DNA from: Trueperaceae bacterium
GTDB lineage: Bacteria; Deinococcota; Deinococci; Deinococcales; Trueperaceae
NCBI GenBank assembly: GCA_029210865.1
Contig: JARGGE010000022.1
Location: 1-15,268 of the forward strand
Reading direction: 5' to 3'
DNA: 15,268 bases
A model generated the notes under the pieces. The model worked only from the letters and a program-made list of their open reading frames with translations, did not search any database and was not told where the DNA came from. The first letter of the stretch is position 1, and every line of letters starts with the position of its first letter. Below, piece after piece: positions 1 through 7,453 of this stretch. The translations under genes and the position numbers were made by a program.

Positions 1-1
1 C

Positions 2-616
2 CAGCCGGGCGCGGGGCCACTGCTCGACATGGGCCCCTACTACGTGACCGCGATGGTGTCGCTGTTCGGTCCGGTGGCGAGCGTCGTCGCGGACGGCGCC
101 CGGACCCGCCCCGAGCGCACGATCGGCTCCGGTCCGCGGGCAGGCCAGACGGTGCCCGTGGACGTCGAGACGCACGTGACGGTGCTGCTGCGCTTCGCCT
201 CGAGCGTCCAGGCGACGCTCCTGACGACCTTCGACGTCGCGGCGTCCGACCTGCCCCGCTTCGAGGTCTTCGGCGAGCAGGGCACGCTGGCGCTGGCCGA
301 CCCCAACACCTTCGCGGGCCCGGTGCGGCGGCGGGGCGAGGGCGAGACGTCGTGGCGCGAGGTCGCGACGGTGCCGGGCTTCGCCGGCAACGCGCGCGGC
401 ATCGGGGCGCTCGACCTGGCGCGGGCGGCCGCCGCGGGGTGGCCGGCGCGCGCCTCGGGCGAGCTCGCCGCGCACGTCCTGGACGTGCTCGAGGGCGCGC
501 TCACGGCCCTGCGCTCCGGCCACCGCATCGAGGTGACCAGCCGGCCGCCGCGACCCGCGCCCCTGGACGCGGGCGACCTCGAGGCCCTCGGCTGGACGCA
601 GGAGGTGGCCGCATGA
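2..616 (+). CDS. Gfo/Idh/MocA family oxidoreductase, C-terminal part (5' end outside window)
   Basis: The frame is open from base 2 and reads GPLLDMGPYYVTAMVSLFGP, the segment following the catalytic region in Gfo/Idh/MocA NAD(P)-dependent dehydrogenases. The rest (FASSVQATLLTTFDV, FEVFGEQGTLALADPNTF) is the alpha/beta substrate-binding half of this family. The N-terminal Rossmann fold lies upstream of the window, so about 204 residues are visible. Family members oxidise or reduce sugars, inositols and sugar derivatives in the cytoplasm; the substrate cannot be read here. The stop overlaps the start of the next gene (ATGA at 613-616), implying translational coupling with the sugar-phosphate isomerase. 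An ATG at 30-ish bases is not the true start, because the family pattern continues upstream of it. Confidence 0.9.
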   Translation, partial: QPGAGPLLDMGPYYVTAMVSLFGPVASVVADGARTRPERTIGSGPRAGQTVPVDVETHVTVLLRFASSVQATLLTTFDVAASDLPRFEVFGEQGTLALADPNTFAGPVRRRGEGETSWREVATVPGFAGNARGIGALDLARAAAAGWPARASGELAAHVLDVLEGALTALRSGHRIEVTSRPPRPAPLDAGDLEALGWTQEVAA

Positions 617-1368
617 CCGGGCCCCGCCTCGGCCTCCAGCTCTACACCGTCCGCAACGCGCCGCTGCCGCTGCCGGAGCTGCTGCATGCGGTGGCCGCGG
701 CGGGCTACGAGGGCGTCGAGACGGTGGGCACGCAAGGCGTGGCGCCCGACGTCCTGCGCGCGGCCCTGGCCGACGCCGGGCTGGCCATCGCCTCCGCCCA
801 CGTGCCGCTGAGCGAGCTGCGCGCCGACCCGGACGCCGCGATCGCCGCCCACGTCGCGCTCGGCACGCCCCTCCTGGTGGTGCCCTGGCTGGCCCCCGAG
901 GACCGGCCGGCGGACCTCGCGGGTTGGACGGCGCTCGGCGCCGAGCTCGACGCGCTGGGCGCCCGCGTGACCGACGCGGGCCTGCGGCTCGCGTACCACC
1001 ACCACGACTTCGAGCTGGTGCGGCATGGCGACCGCGACGGCCTCAGCGCGCTGCTGGGCGCCGCCGACCCCGGGCGCCTGGCCGTCGAGCTCGATGCCGG
1101 TTGGCTCCTGGCCGTCGGCGAGGACCCCGTGCGCTGGCTGGACGCCTGGGGACCCCGGGTCGCCCGCCTGCACCTCAAGGACGTCGACCTCGCACAGACG
1201 CCGCCGTGGGTCGACGTCGGCGACGGCATCCTGGACCTCGCCGGGGTGCTGGCGGCGGCTGCAGCGCACGGGGTCGCCTGGGCGCTGGTGGAGCACGACG
1301 CCCCCGCCGACCCGATCGCGACCATCCGGCGGAGCGCCGCGGCGGTGCGGGCGCTGCGGCCTGGCTGA
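613..1368 (+). CDS. Sugar phosphate isomerase/epimerase (xylose isomerase-like TIM barrel)
   Basis: A 251-residue protein of the AP endonuclease 2/xylose isomerase-like family, which includes inosose dehydratases and ketose epimerases acting on sugars in the cytoplasm. It opens with LGLQLYTVR, typical of the family's first strand. Likely metal and substrate ligands are visible: E37 (GYEGVE), the YHHHDFE motif with E134, D161 (VELDAGW), H187 (RLHLKD) and E227 (LVEHD). Full family length suggests an intact enzyme. The start is fixed by the ATGA overlap with the preceding oxidoreductase; an upstream in-frame start near 352 would run through that gene and is a shadow. The oxidoreductase-isomerase pair suggests catabolism of an inositol or sugar, but the exact reaction is not determinable from sequence. 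Confidence 0.88.
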   Translation: MTGPRLGLQLYTVRNAPLPLPELLHAVAAAGYEGVETVGTQGVAPDVLRAALADAGLAIASAHVPLSELRADPDAAIAAHVALGTPLLVVPWLAPEDRPADLAGWTALGAELDALGARVTDAGLRLAYHHHDFELVRHGDRDGLSALLGAADPGRLAVELDAGWLLAVGEDPVRWLDAWGPRVARLHLKDVDLAQTPPWVDVGDGILDLAGVLAAAAAHGVAWALVEHDAPADPIATIRRSAAAVRALRPG

Positions 1369-1394
1369 GCCGCCGCGCGCCCGACCGATGACGT

Positions 1395-1424
1395 CCCGGC
1401 GCGGGCCCGCACGGCCGCGCCGGG
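1395..1424. terminator. Hairpin between convergent genes
   Basis: A perfect 10-bp GC-rich inverted repeat (CCCGGCGCGG / CCGCGCCGGG) with a 10-base loop sits in the 63-base gap between the converging isomerase and permease genes. Neither strand has a T-run after the stem, so it is not a classical intrinsic terminator. Its position between two 3' ends makes a shared bidirectional transcription-end or mRNA-protecting hairpin the simplest reading. Confidence 0.5.
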
Positions 1425-1431
1425 GCCTTCG

Positions 1432-2325
1432 TCAGGTCCGCACGGTCGGGTCGAGCACGTCGCGCAGGCCGTCGCCGAGCAGGTTGAAGCCGAGCACCGC
1501 CAGCGTGATCGCGATGCCGGGCGCGAAGGCCATCAAGGGCTGCACCGTCAGGTAGAGCTGGGCGTCGCTGAGCATCCCGCCCCACTCGGGCGCCGGCGGC
1601 TGCACGCCCAGCCCCAGGAACGAGAGCCCCGAGGCCACCAGCAGCGTCGAGCCGCTGCGCAGCGTGGCGAAGACGATCACCGGGGCGATCACCGAGGGCA
1701 GCAGGTGGCGGAGCATGATGCGCCCACCGCGCGCCCCGAGCGCGCCGGCGGCCTCGACGAAGGCGCGCTCCTTGACGGCCAGCGTCGAGCCGCGCGTCAG
1801 CCGCGCGAACACGGGGATGCCGAACACCGCCGAGGCCAGCACCACCGGCCCCACCCCCGGCCCGGTGAGCGTCACCAGGCCGATGGCGAGCAGGATGCCA
1901 GGGAACGCGAGCATCACGTCCACCACGCGCATCGACACGCTGTCGATCCAGCCGCCGGCGAAGCCGGCCCACAGGCCCAAGGCGCCGCCCACGAGCGCGC
2001 CCAGGAGCGTCGCCGACAGTCCGATGGTGATCGAGTAGCGCGCGCCGGCGAGCACCCGGCTGAGCGTGTCGCGGCCGAAGGCGTCGGTGCCGAGCCAGTG
2101 CCCGGGTTGGCTGCCGGCGGTCAGCAGCGTGTAGTCGGGCTTGGCCGGGTCGTAGGGGGCGATCCAGGGTCCGGCCACCGCGAGGAACACGAAGAAGGTG
2201 GTGAGGACCAGGCCGACCGAGCCGGACCGGTGGCGAAGCAGGCGCGCCAGCGCCCCCTTGCGGCGGCCGGTGCGCGGGCGCCCGACCGTCCCGGCATCGG
2301 GAGTGGCGGCGGGCGCGTCAGGCAT
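1432..2325 (-). CDS. ABC transporter permease, DppC/OppC type
   Basis: A 297-residue inner-membrane permease of the peptide/nickel transporter family. It has a cytoplasmic N-terminus, a first membrane helix (residues 37-56), the extracytoplasmic HWLGTDAFGRDTLSRVLAGAR segment found in DppC proteins, and four or five further membrane helices. The EAA loop that contacts the ATPase reads EAAGALGARGGRIMLRHLLP at 191-210, with the conserved Gly and the final LP. GLSFLGLGVQPPAPEWGGML is another DppC signature. It begins inside the end of the DppB-like gene (8-base overlap), with GAGG a short distance upstream, and is the last gene of the operon. No ATPase follows. I infer a peptide- or amide-type substrate from the partner genes. 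Confidence 0.93.
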   Translation of the reverse strand: MPDAPAATPDAGTVGRPRTGRRKGALARLLRHRSGSVGLVLTTFFVFLAVAGPWIAPYDPAKPDYTLLTAGSQPGHWLGTDAFGRDTLSRVLAGARYSITIGLSATLLGALVGGALGLWAGFAGGWIDSVSMRVVDVMLAFPGILLAIGLVTLTGPGVGPVVLASAVFGIPVFARLTRGSTLAVKERAFVEAAGALGARGGRIMLRHLLPSVIAPVIVFATLRSGSTLLVASGLSFLGLGVQPPAPEWGGMLSDAQLYLTVQPLMAFAPGIAITLAVLGFNLLGDGLRDVLDPTVRT

Positions 2326-3238
2326 AGCTGATCCTCGGGTCGATGAACGCGTAGAGCACGTCGACGATCAGGTTGATGAGCACGAACTGGACCGAGAACA
2401 CCAGCAGCAGCCCCTGGATGACGGGGTAGTCGCGCGCCTCGATCGACTGGATGAGCAGCCAGCCGAGGCCGTGGAAGTTGAAGACGGTCTCGACGATGAC
2501 GGTGCCCGAGAGCAGGAAGCCGAACTGCAGGCCGATGATCGTGAGCACCGGGATGAGCGCGTTGCGGATGGCGTGCTTGCCGATCACCCGCCGGGGCGCC
2601 AGCCCCTTGGCGTGGGCCGTGCGGATGTAGTCGTTGCCGAACGTCTCGAGCAGGCTCGAACGGGCGAAGCGCGCGATGGTGCCGAGGCCGGCGGCGGCGA
2701 GGGTCGCCGCCGGCATCACCAGGCCGCGGGGCGAGACGCTCCCCGCGACCGGCAGCCAGCGCAGCTCCACGGCGAACAGATAGATGAACAGGATCCCGAG
2801 GAAGAAGGACGGCGTGCTGATGCCCAGGATCGACGTCGAGGTGATGGCGAGGTCGACCAGGCTGCCGCGCCGCAAGGCCGCCGCCACGCCCAGCAGCACC
2901 CCCAGGACCGTCGCCGCCGAGATGGCGATGCTCGCCAAGACGAGCGTCGCGCGGAAGTGCCGGGCGATGACCTCGGCGGCGGGCCGCCGCGCGCGGAACG
3001 ACTGGCCCAGGTTCCCCTGCGCCAACCCGCGGGCGTAGAACACGAACTGCTCGGGCAGCGACCGGTCGAGGCCGAACTGCTCGCGCGCAGCCTCCACCGT
3101 CGCCAGGTCGGCGTCGGTGCCGACGTACAGCCGCGCCGGGTCGCCGGGCAGCGCACGGACGAAGAAGAAGACGAGGACGACCACCCCGAGCAAGGTCGGG
3201 ATGGCCTGCACCAGGCGCTTGAGGACGTACGTGGTCAT
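2318..3238 (-). CDS. ABC transporter permease, DppB/OppB type
   Basis: A 306-residue inner-membrane permease. MTTYVLKRLVQAIPTLLGVV followed by FFFVRALPGDPARLY is the standard N-terminus of DppB proteins, so the ATG at 3238 is preferred over a start 32 residues upstream that would add an Arg/Pro-rich tail. About six membrane helices follow. The EAA loop reads YIRTAHAKGLAPRRVIGKHA (residues 204-223) followed by IRNALIP, and the protein ends in YAFIDPRI, typical of the family. It forms the membrane channel with the DppC-like subunit, whose gene overlaps its 3' end. A GGAG lies 13 bases before the start, rather far, so translation may be weaker than that of the binding protein. Confidence 0.93.
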   Translation of the reverse strand: MTTYVLKRLVQAIPTLLGVVVLVFFFVRALPGDPARLYVGTDADLATVEAAREQFGLDRSLPEQFVFYARGLAQGNLGQSFRARRPAAEVIARHFRATLVLASIAISAATVLGVLLGVAAALRRGSLVDLAITSTSILGISTPSFFLGILFIYLFAVELRWLPVAGSVSPRGLVMPAATLAAAGLGTIARFARSSLLETFGNDYIRTAHAKGLAPRRVIGKHAIRNALIPVLTIIGLQFGFLLSGTVIVETVFNFHGLGWLLIQSIEARDYPVIQGLLLVFSVQFVLINLIVDVLYAFIDPRISYA

Positions 3239-3312
3239 GGGGGGACGGAGGCTCCGGGAGCGAGGCGGCGGCGGGTCGGTGCGCCGCGCGCTGGCGGAGC
3301 GCGGAGCGGCCG

Positions 3313-3349
3313 GTCGCCGGGCGCCTCGTTCCACGAGGCGCCCGGCGAC
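3313..3349 (-). promoter_or_regulatory. Strong intercistronic hairpin between binding protein and permease genes
   Basis: A perfect 16-bp inverted repeat (GTCGCCGGGCGCCTCG and its complement) with a 5-base loop lies 14 bases after the binding-protein stop codon on the transcribed strand. No T-run follows. Known binding-protein transporter operons often carry such a stem here, where it stabilises the upstream mRNA or partly ends transcription so that the binding protein is made in excess. That role is inferred from position. Confidence 0.6.
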
Positions 3350-3362
3350 GAGCCCGGCGGCC

Positions 3363-4889
3363 TTAGCGGAAGGCCGCCCGGCGCGCGTCGATCGTGTTGT
3401 CGGGCGCGTTCTCGACGCCCGTGATCTCGAGCGACCGACCCGCGATCGTGTTCGGGGCGTACAGGAACACCCACGGGGCGTCCTGCCAGATGATCGCCTG
3501 CGCCTCGGCGTAGGCGGCCTGACGCTCGGCCGGATCGCCCGTCCGGCGGCCGGCGAGGACGAGCTCCTCCACGCGGTCGTCGCTGTAGAAGCTCCAGTTG
3601 TTCGAGGCGGGCGGGAACGAGGCGCGCGTGAACGAGACCGTCAGGGCCAGGTCGGCGTCGCCGGTGGAGGCGCTGGCGCCCACGAGCGCCGCTTCCGTGG
3701 GGTTCTCGTCGATCGGCTTGAAGATCTGCTCGACCAGCGAGCCGCGCTCCTGCGCATCGAGCGTCATGCGGACGCCCACCTCGGCGAACATCTGCTGCAG
3801 CACCTGACCGGCGGTGCGGTACTCGTCGCCGGTGAAGGTGAGGACCGTCATGTCGAAGCCGTCGGCGTAACCCGCCTCGGCGAGCAGCGCCCGCGCCCGC
3901 TCGGGGTCGTACGCGTAGGCCGGCTGCTGGGCGTAGCCGAAGGCCGTCTCGGGGATCGGGGCGGTCATGACGGTGGCGTTGCCGCCGAACACGACGTTCA
4001 CGAGCTGCTGCTTGTCGACGGCGTGGTTGAGCGCCCGGCGGACGCGCACGTCGTCGAAGGGGGCCTTGGTGGTGTTGAGCTGCAGGATGCGCAGGAAGCC
4101 GGCCGGCGTCGAGAGGACCTCGAGGTTCGGGTCCGCCGCGATCGCGGGCACCAGCTGCGGCGGCAGGCTCTCGATGAAGTGCACCTCGCCGCTCTGCAAC
4201 ATGGCGACGCGCGTGGCCGAGTTGTTGACCACGACGAACTCGATGCGCTCGACCTGCGCGAGCTCGCCCCAGTAGTCCGGGTTGCGCTCGACGACGATCT
4301 GCTGGCCCTCGTCCCACGAGACGAAGCGGAAGGGACCGGTGCCCACGGGGTGCTTGCTCAGCTCGTCGCCGTACGTGGCGATGGCCGTGGGGCTGACGAT
4401 GCGCGCGTTGCTGGTCGCGAGCAAGAAGATGAAGGCCCCGTTGGGCTGCGACAGGTGGATGCGCACCTGGTCGGGCGCGAGCACCTCGACGCGCTCCATG
4501 GCGCTGAGCAGGCTGCGGCCGCGGGCGCCGCGGCCGTCGGGGTCCATCACCCAGTCGTAGTAGTCCTTCACGGCCTGGGCATCGAAGGCCGTGCCGTCGT
4601 GGAAGGTGACGCCCTCGCGCAGCGAGAAGGTGAACGCGGTGGCCTCGTCGTTGGCGGTCCACTCGGTGGCGAGCTCGGGGACGAGCACGCCGTCGGTGAA
4701 GCCGACGAGCCCTTCGAACATGGTGCGGATGACGGCAGCGTCGGGCAAGCCGGTGGCCTCGGCCGGGCTGAGGATGTTCTGCGCCAGCGACTGCGCGATG
4801 CGGACGGTGTCCTGCGCGACCGCGACGCCCGTGAGCAGGGCGAGCGCGGCGAGGGCGGGGACGAGACGACGACGGAACCGGGACGTCAT
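3363..4889 (-). CDS. Extracellular substrate-binding protein, family 5 (DppA/OppA-like)
   Basis: A 508-residue secreted binding protein. The signal peptide MTSRFRRRLVPALAALALL ends in GVAVA with likely cleavage after A25. There is no lipobox cysteine, so it is presumably free or anchored some other way. Family 5 landmarks are clear: FTFSLREGVTFHDGTAFDAQ, HPVGTGPFRFVSWDEGQ, ERNPDYWGE and LNTTKAPFDDVRVRRALNHA. The length is normal and the frame unbroken. It captures small peptides or amide-like compounds outside the membrane for the DppB/DppC-like channel. An excellent ribosome site (AAGGAGG, about 6 bases from ATG) supports the start, which overlaps the stop of the amidase gene by four bases. 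GsiB-like glutathione binding is possible but not shown. Confidence 0.92.
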   Translation of the reverse strand: MTSRFRRRLVPALAALALLTGVAVAQDTVRIAQSLAQNILSPAEATGLPDAAVIRTMFEGLVGFTDGVLVPELATEWTANDEATAFTFSLREGVTFHDGTAFDAQAVKDYYDWVMDPDGRGARGRSLLSAMERVEVLAPDQVRIHLSQPNGAFIFLLATSNARIVSPTAIATYGDELSKHPVGTGPFRFVSWDEGQQIVVERNPDYWGELAQVERIEFVVVNNSATRVAMLQSGEVHFIESLPPQLVPAIAADPNLEVLSTPAGFLRILQLNTTKAPFDDVRVRRALNHAVDKQQLVNVVFGGNATVMTAPIPETAFGYAQQPAYAYDPERARALLAEAGYADGFDMTVLTFTGDEYRTAGQVLQQMFAEVGVRMTLDAQERGSLVEQIFKPIDENPTEAALVGASASTGDADLALTVSFTRASFPPASNNWSFYSDDRVEELVLAGRRTGDPAERQAAYAEAQAIIWQDAPWVFLYAPNTIAGRSLEITGVENAPDNTIDARRAAFR

Positions 4890-5770
4890 GAAGGGCCTCC
4901 TTGCGGAACGAGGTTGGCGTACGCGGCGGGACGGAGGTGGTGCAGGGTCGGGAGCGACGCGCGCACGGCGTCGACCCGATCGAGGTCGAGGGTGGCGAGG
5001 GTGATGCCTTCGCCGTCGGGGGCGCAGGCGAGCACCGTACCCCACGGGTCGATGACGAGCGAGCGGCCGTACGCGACGAAGCCCCCCTCGCCGCCGCCAT
5101 CGCCGATCGTGGCGGGCGCGACGACGAAGACGCCGTTCTCGATGGCGCGGGCGCGCAGCAGCACCTCCCAGTGGTCGCGGCCGGTGCGCTCGGTGAAGTT
5201 CGACGGCACGAAGACGATGCGCGCGCCGGCGATCGCGAGCGCGCGGTAGAGCTCGGGGAAGCGGACGTCGTAGCAGATCGTCAGGCCGACGCGCCCGAAG
5301 GCGGTGTCGGCGACCACGACCTCGCCGCCGGGGCGGTTGCGGCTCGACTCGCGCGCCGAGAGCTTGCCGGCGACCACCGCGTCGAACAGGTGGATCTTGC
5401 GGTAGCGGGCGAGTAAGGCGCCGTCGAGGCCGAAGAGCAGGCTGGTGTTGTAGGTGCGGTCGTCGTCGGGCTCGTCGTGCAGCTCGTTGAAGGAGCCGCC
5501 GAGCAGGAAGACGCCGTGGGCCTTCGCGGCCGCGGCGAGCGCCTCGGAGAGCGGTCCCGGGATCGGTTCCGCGCTCGCGCGCTTGACGTCGTTGGGCCCG
5601 CGGCAATGGAAGGTCTCGGGCAGCGCGACCAGGTCGGCGCCGCGTTCGGCGGCCTCGGCGACGTACGCCAAGGCCCGCTCGACGTTGGCGACCTTGTCGG
5701 GACCGGGGTCGGTCTGCACCAACGCGACGGTCAGGTGCCGCTTGGGGGGCTCGGGGGCGGTGGGGGTCAC
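4886..5770 (-). CDS. Nitrilase-superfamily carbon-nitrogen hydrolase (Nit1/omega-amidase-like)
   Basis: A 294-residue cytoplasmic C-N hydrolase with a complete catalytic set: E52 (ALPETF), K125 (YRKIHLFD), C166 (TICYDVRFPELYR) and the auxiliary E202 (HWEVLLRARAIEN). LGGSFNE and the IHLFD and HWEVLLRARAIEN segments resemble the Nit1/Nit2 branch, which hydrolyses deaminated glutathione or omega-amides, more than aliphatic amidases or beta-ureidopropionases. Substrate assignment remains inference. Translation starts at GTG (AGGAGG four bases upstream), overlapping the regulator's stop as GTGA. The stop in turn overlaps the binding-protein start. Tight coupling to an uptake system suggests that it deamidates the imported compound or its breakdown product. 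Confidence 0.9.
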   Translation of the reverse strand: MTPTAPEPPKRHLTVALVQTDPGPDKVANVERALAYVAEAAERGADLVALPETFHCRGPNDVKRASAEPIPGPLSEALAAAAKAHGVFLLGGSFNELHDEPDDDRTYNTSLLFGLDGALLARYRKIHLFDAVVAGKLSARESSRNRPGGEVVVADTAFGRVGLTICYDVRFPELYRALAIAGARIVFVPSNFTERTGRDHWEVLLRARAIENGVFVVAPATIGDGGGEGGFVAYGRSLVIDPWGTVLACAPDGEGITLATLDLDRVDAVRASLPTLHHLRPAAYANLVPQGGPS

Positions 5771-6573
5771 GGGGCCTCCTGGTCTCGGGGAGCGGGTGCG
5801 GCGGCGGGCGTGCGGGCGGGGGCGAGGGCGGCCGCGGGCCCGCGGGCGGCGGCGGGCGGCTCGTGGTCGGGCTCGGTCCGCGGGGCGACGGTGCCGGTCG
5901 CCGGCTCGGACGGCACCAGCGCGAGCGAGCTCTGGTACCAGTCGCCGAGCGTCGCGAGGTGCGCCTCCATGCGCGCCGCCGCGAGCGGAGCGTCGCGGGC
6001 ACGCAGGGCGGCGGCGATGCCCTCGTGCTCGCCGACGAAGCGCGCCATCTCGCTCGCGGCGCGGCGCTGCTCCTTCACGCCCTCGAGCACCCGGCTCACC
6101 AGGATGAACTCGTAGATCCGCGCCAGCAGGAACTCGACCAGACGGCTGCCGGTCGCGGCGGCGATCGCGTGGTGGAAGGCCTCGTTGGCCACCATCGTCC
6201 CGCCCAACAGCCCGGCCTCGAGCGACGCGCGCGCCCGCCGGTTGATCGCGTCGATCTCGTCGAGCTGCGCCTCGGTGGCCCGCTCGGCCGCCAGCTGCAC
6301 GGCGAGCACCTCCACGCCCAGGCGCGCGGCCACGGCGTCGCGCAGGTCGCGCTCGCCCACGCGCACCGCGGTATGGCCGCCCCCGGCCCGGGGCACCACG
6401 AGCCCCTCGCTGGCGAGCATGCGCAGCGCCTCGCGGACCGGCGTCCGGCTGACGCCCAGCCGCGCGGCCAGCTCGGTCTCGAGCACGGGCGCCTCGAGCG
6501 GGAAGCGCCCCTCGTAGATCTCGCGCTTCAGCTGCTCGTACGCCTTCTCGTAGAGGTTGGTGGCTCGGATCAC
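5767..6573 (-). CDS. GntR family transcriptional regulator, FCD (FadR) subfamily
   Basis: A 268-residue DNA-binding regulator. The winged helix-turn-helix fills residues 5-72 with the recognition element GVSRTPVREALRMLASEGLV. The all-helical FCD effector domain spans about 75-213 and carries the expected metal-site residues N130/H134 (NEAFHHAI), H183 (EHEGIAAAL) and H205. Metal plus a carboxylate ligand is usual for this subfamily. The last 45 or so residues form a Pro/Ala-rich, probably disordered tail not typical of the family. The start is GTG, preceded closely by GGGAG. It heads the operon and most likely represses it until the transported compound, or an acid derived from it, binds. Confidence 0.92.
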   Translation of the reverse strand: MIRATNLYEKAYEQLKREIYEGRFPLEAPVLETELAARLGVSRTPVREALRMLASEGLVVPRAGGGHTAVRVGERDLRDAVAARLGVEVLAVQLAAERATEAQLDEIDAINRRARASLEAGLLGGTMVANEAFHHAIAAATGSRLVEFLLARIYEFILVSRVLEGVKEQRRAASEMARFVGEHEGIAAALRARDAPLAAARMEAHLATLGDWYQSSLALVPSEPATGTVAPRTEPDHEPPAAARGPAAALAPARTPAAAPAPRDQEAP

Positions 6574-6648
6574 GGGGCTCCCGGCGGTGCGGTCGAGTCG
6601 GGTGGTCGAGGGCGTCGCGCGGCGGCGCGCGCAGGCGACCGATCGCGT

Positions 6649-6662
6649 GTATCCACGGATAC
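6649..6662. promoter_or_regulatory. Candidate GntR operator palindrome
   Basis: GTATCC-AC-GGATAC is a perfect 6-bp inverted repeat with a 2-base spacer, and flanking bases extend the symmetry partly (GCGTGTATCC against CCGCGTATCC). FadR-subfamily GntR proteins usually bind short palindromes containing GT...AC, which this has. It lies between the predicted promoter and the regulator's start, at roughly +10 to +23, a position suited to repression. Binding is inferred. Confidence 0.55.
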
Positions 6663-6678
6663 GCGGAGGCGTGCGGTC

Positions 6679-6707
6679 ATGCTAGGGCGAACGCCGACAC
6701 GCGTCAA
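6679..6707 (-). promoter_or_regulatory. Sigma-70-type promoter of the GntR operon
   Basis: On the minus strand, TTGACG (6707-6702) and TAGCAT (6684-6679) are separated by exactly 17 bases. The -35 matches the consensus at five of six positions and the -10 at four of six. Transcription would start near 6672, about 100 bases before the regulator's GTG and just upstream of the palindrome. This is the clearest promoter in the window. Confidence 0.6.
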
Positions 6708-6860
6708 GGCGGGCCGGGCGAGGCGTCGGGTGGTGCTGACCTGCGACCGACGCTCCGATGGCGCCATCGTGACGAAGGGCGTCTACGGTCCTGAAGAGGC
6801 GCACCGGCCACCGGTCCGCCTCCACCCGACGACCGCTCGTCCGCACCGCCGCACCTCACG

Positions 6861-7335
6861 AGGGAGACCATCGCGGAGCGCGACGGCTACACGGACTACG
6901 ACGAGTCGCTCGCGGCGAACATCGGGCGGTACGGTCAGGCGGCCGAGTCCAACAACCCCGAGCGCCCGCTCATGATCCCCTGGATCCCGACCGCGCCGTT
7001 CGTCAGCCAGGAGCGCTTCACCTTCGTCCGCAACCCGTACTTCTTCAAGGTCGATGCCGCGGGCAACCAGCTCCGCTACATCGACGAGCGCACGTGGAGC
7101 CTGACGTCCGACGAAGAGGTCCGCGCCCTGCGCACCATGGACGGACAGGACCACTTCTGCCGCCGCGACGGCGGACGGCCTCTGGGTCATCGGCCTCGCC
7201 ATGCCCGAAGGCGACTACCGCGTCGTGAACGGCGCCCTCCGGAACGTGCCCAACCCCGTGATCGGCGGCTGGCTCTACCCGGGCCCCGGTCCGTTGAACT
7301 CCGACTCGTTCTACTTCGCCCCTTCCGCGCGCTGA
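6861..7335 (+). pseudogene. Remnant of a family 5 ABC substrate-binding protein (5' truncated, internal deletion)
   Basis: The frame through 6861-7155 reads NNPERPLMIPWIP, RFTFVRNPYFFKVDAAGNQL and RYIDERTWSLTSDEEVRALR, a strong match to the mid-region of family 5 binding proteins (NPYYWKVD-GNQLPYID type). No start codon exists in this frame between the upstream stop at 6792 and the Met at 6972, which lies mid-domain, so the signal peptide and N-terminal lobe are gone. Around 7155-7170 the sequence jumps to another frame reading ADGLWVIGLAMPEG, VVNGALRNVPNPVIGGW and NSDSFYFAP, the normal C-terminus. About half of the mature protein is therefore missing. It belongs to a different subfamily from the intact binding protein at 3363-4889, so it is not a local duplicate. 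It cannot make a functional binding protein. Confidence 0.82.
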
Positions 7336-7376
7336 GCGACGCCGCTCGGCGACGCCGGCAGGTCGCGCGACCGCTC

Positions 7377-7412
7377 GACCCCACGCCCGGGTGCGCTCCC
7401 GGGCGTGGGGTC
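7377..7412 (+). promoter_or_regulatory. Intercistronic hairpin between remnant binding-protein and permease genes
   Basis: A perfect 15-bp stem (GACCCCACGCCCGGG and its complement) with a 6-base loop lies between the stop of the binding-protein remnant and the start of the permease remnant. It is followed by C rather than T residues. It matches in place and design the hairpin of the intact operon at 3313-3349, so it is probably a relic of the same kind of differential-expression element. Confidence 0.6.
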
Positions 7413-7453
7413 CCCCGCATCGGATCCGACCCACCCCGAGGGCGCCTACTCCA

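Noticed and set aside
40..1296. Long minus-strand open frame opposite the oxidoreductase and isomerase
   Set aside because: Arg/Gly/Pro-rich translation without domains; it is the antisense shadow of two recognisable plus-strand genes in high-GC DNA.
3117..5249. Very long plus-strand open frame across the binding-protein gene
   Set aside because: Composition is low-complexity and Arg/Gly-rich with no motif, while the opposite strand has a complete binding protein and amidase with catalytic residues.
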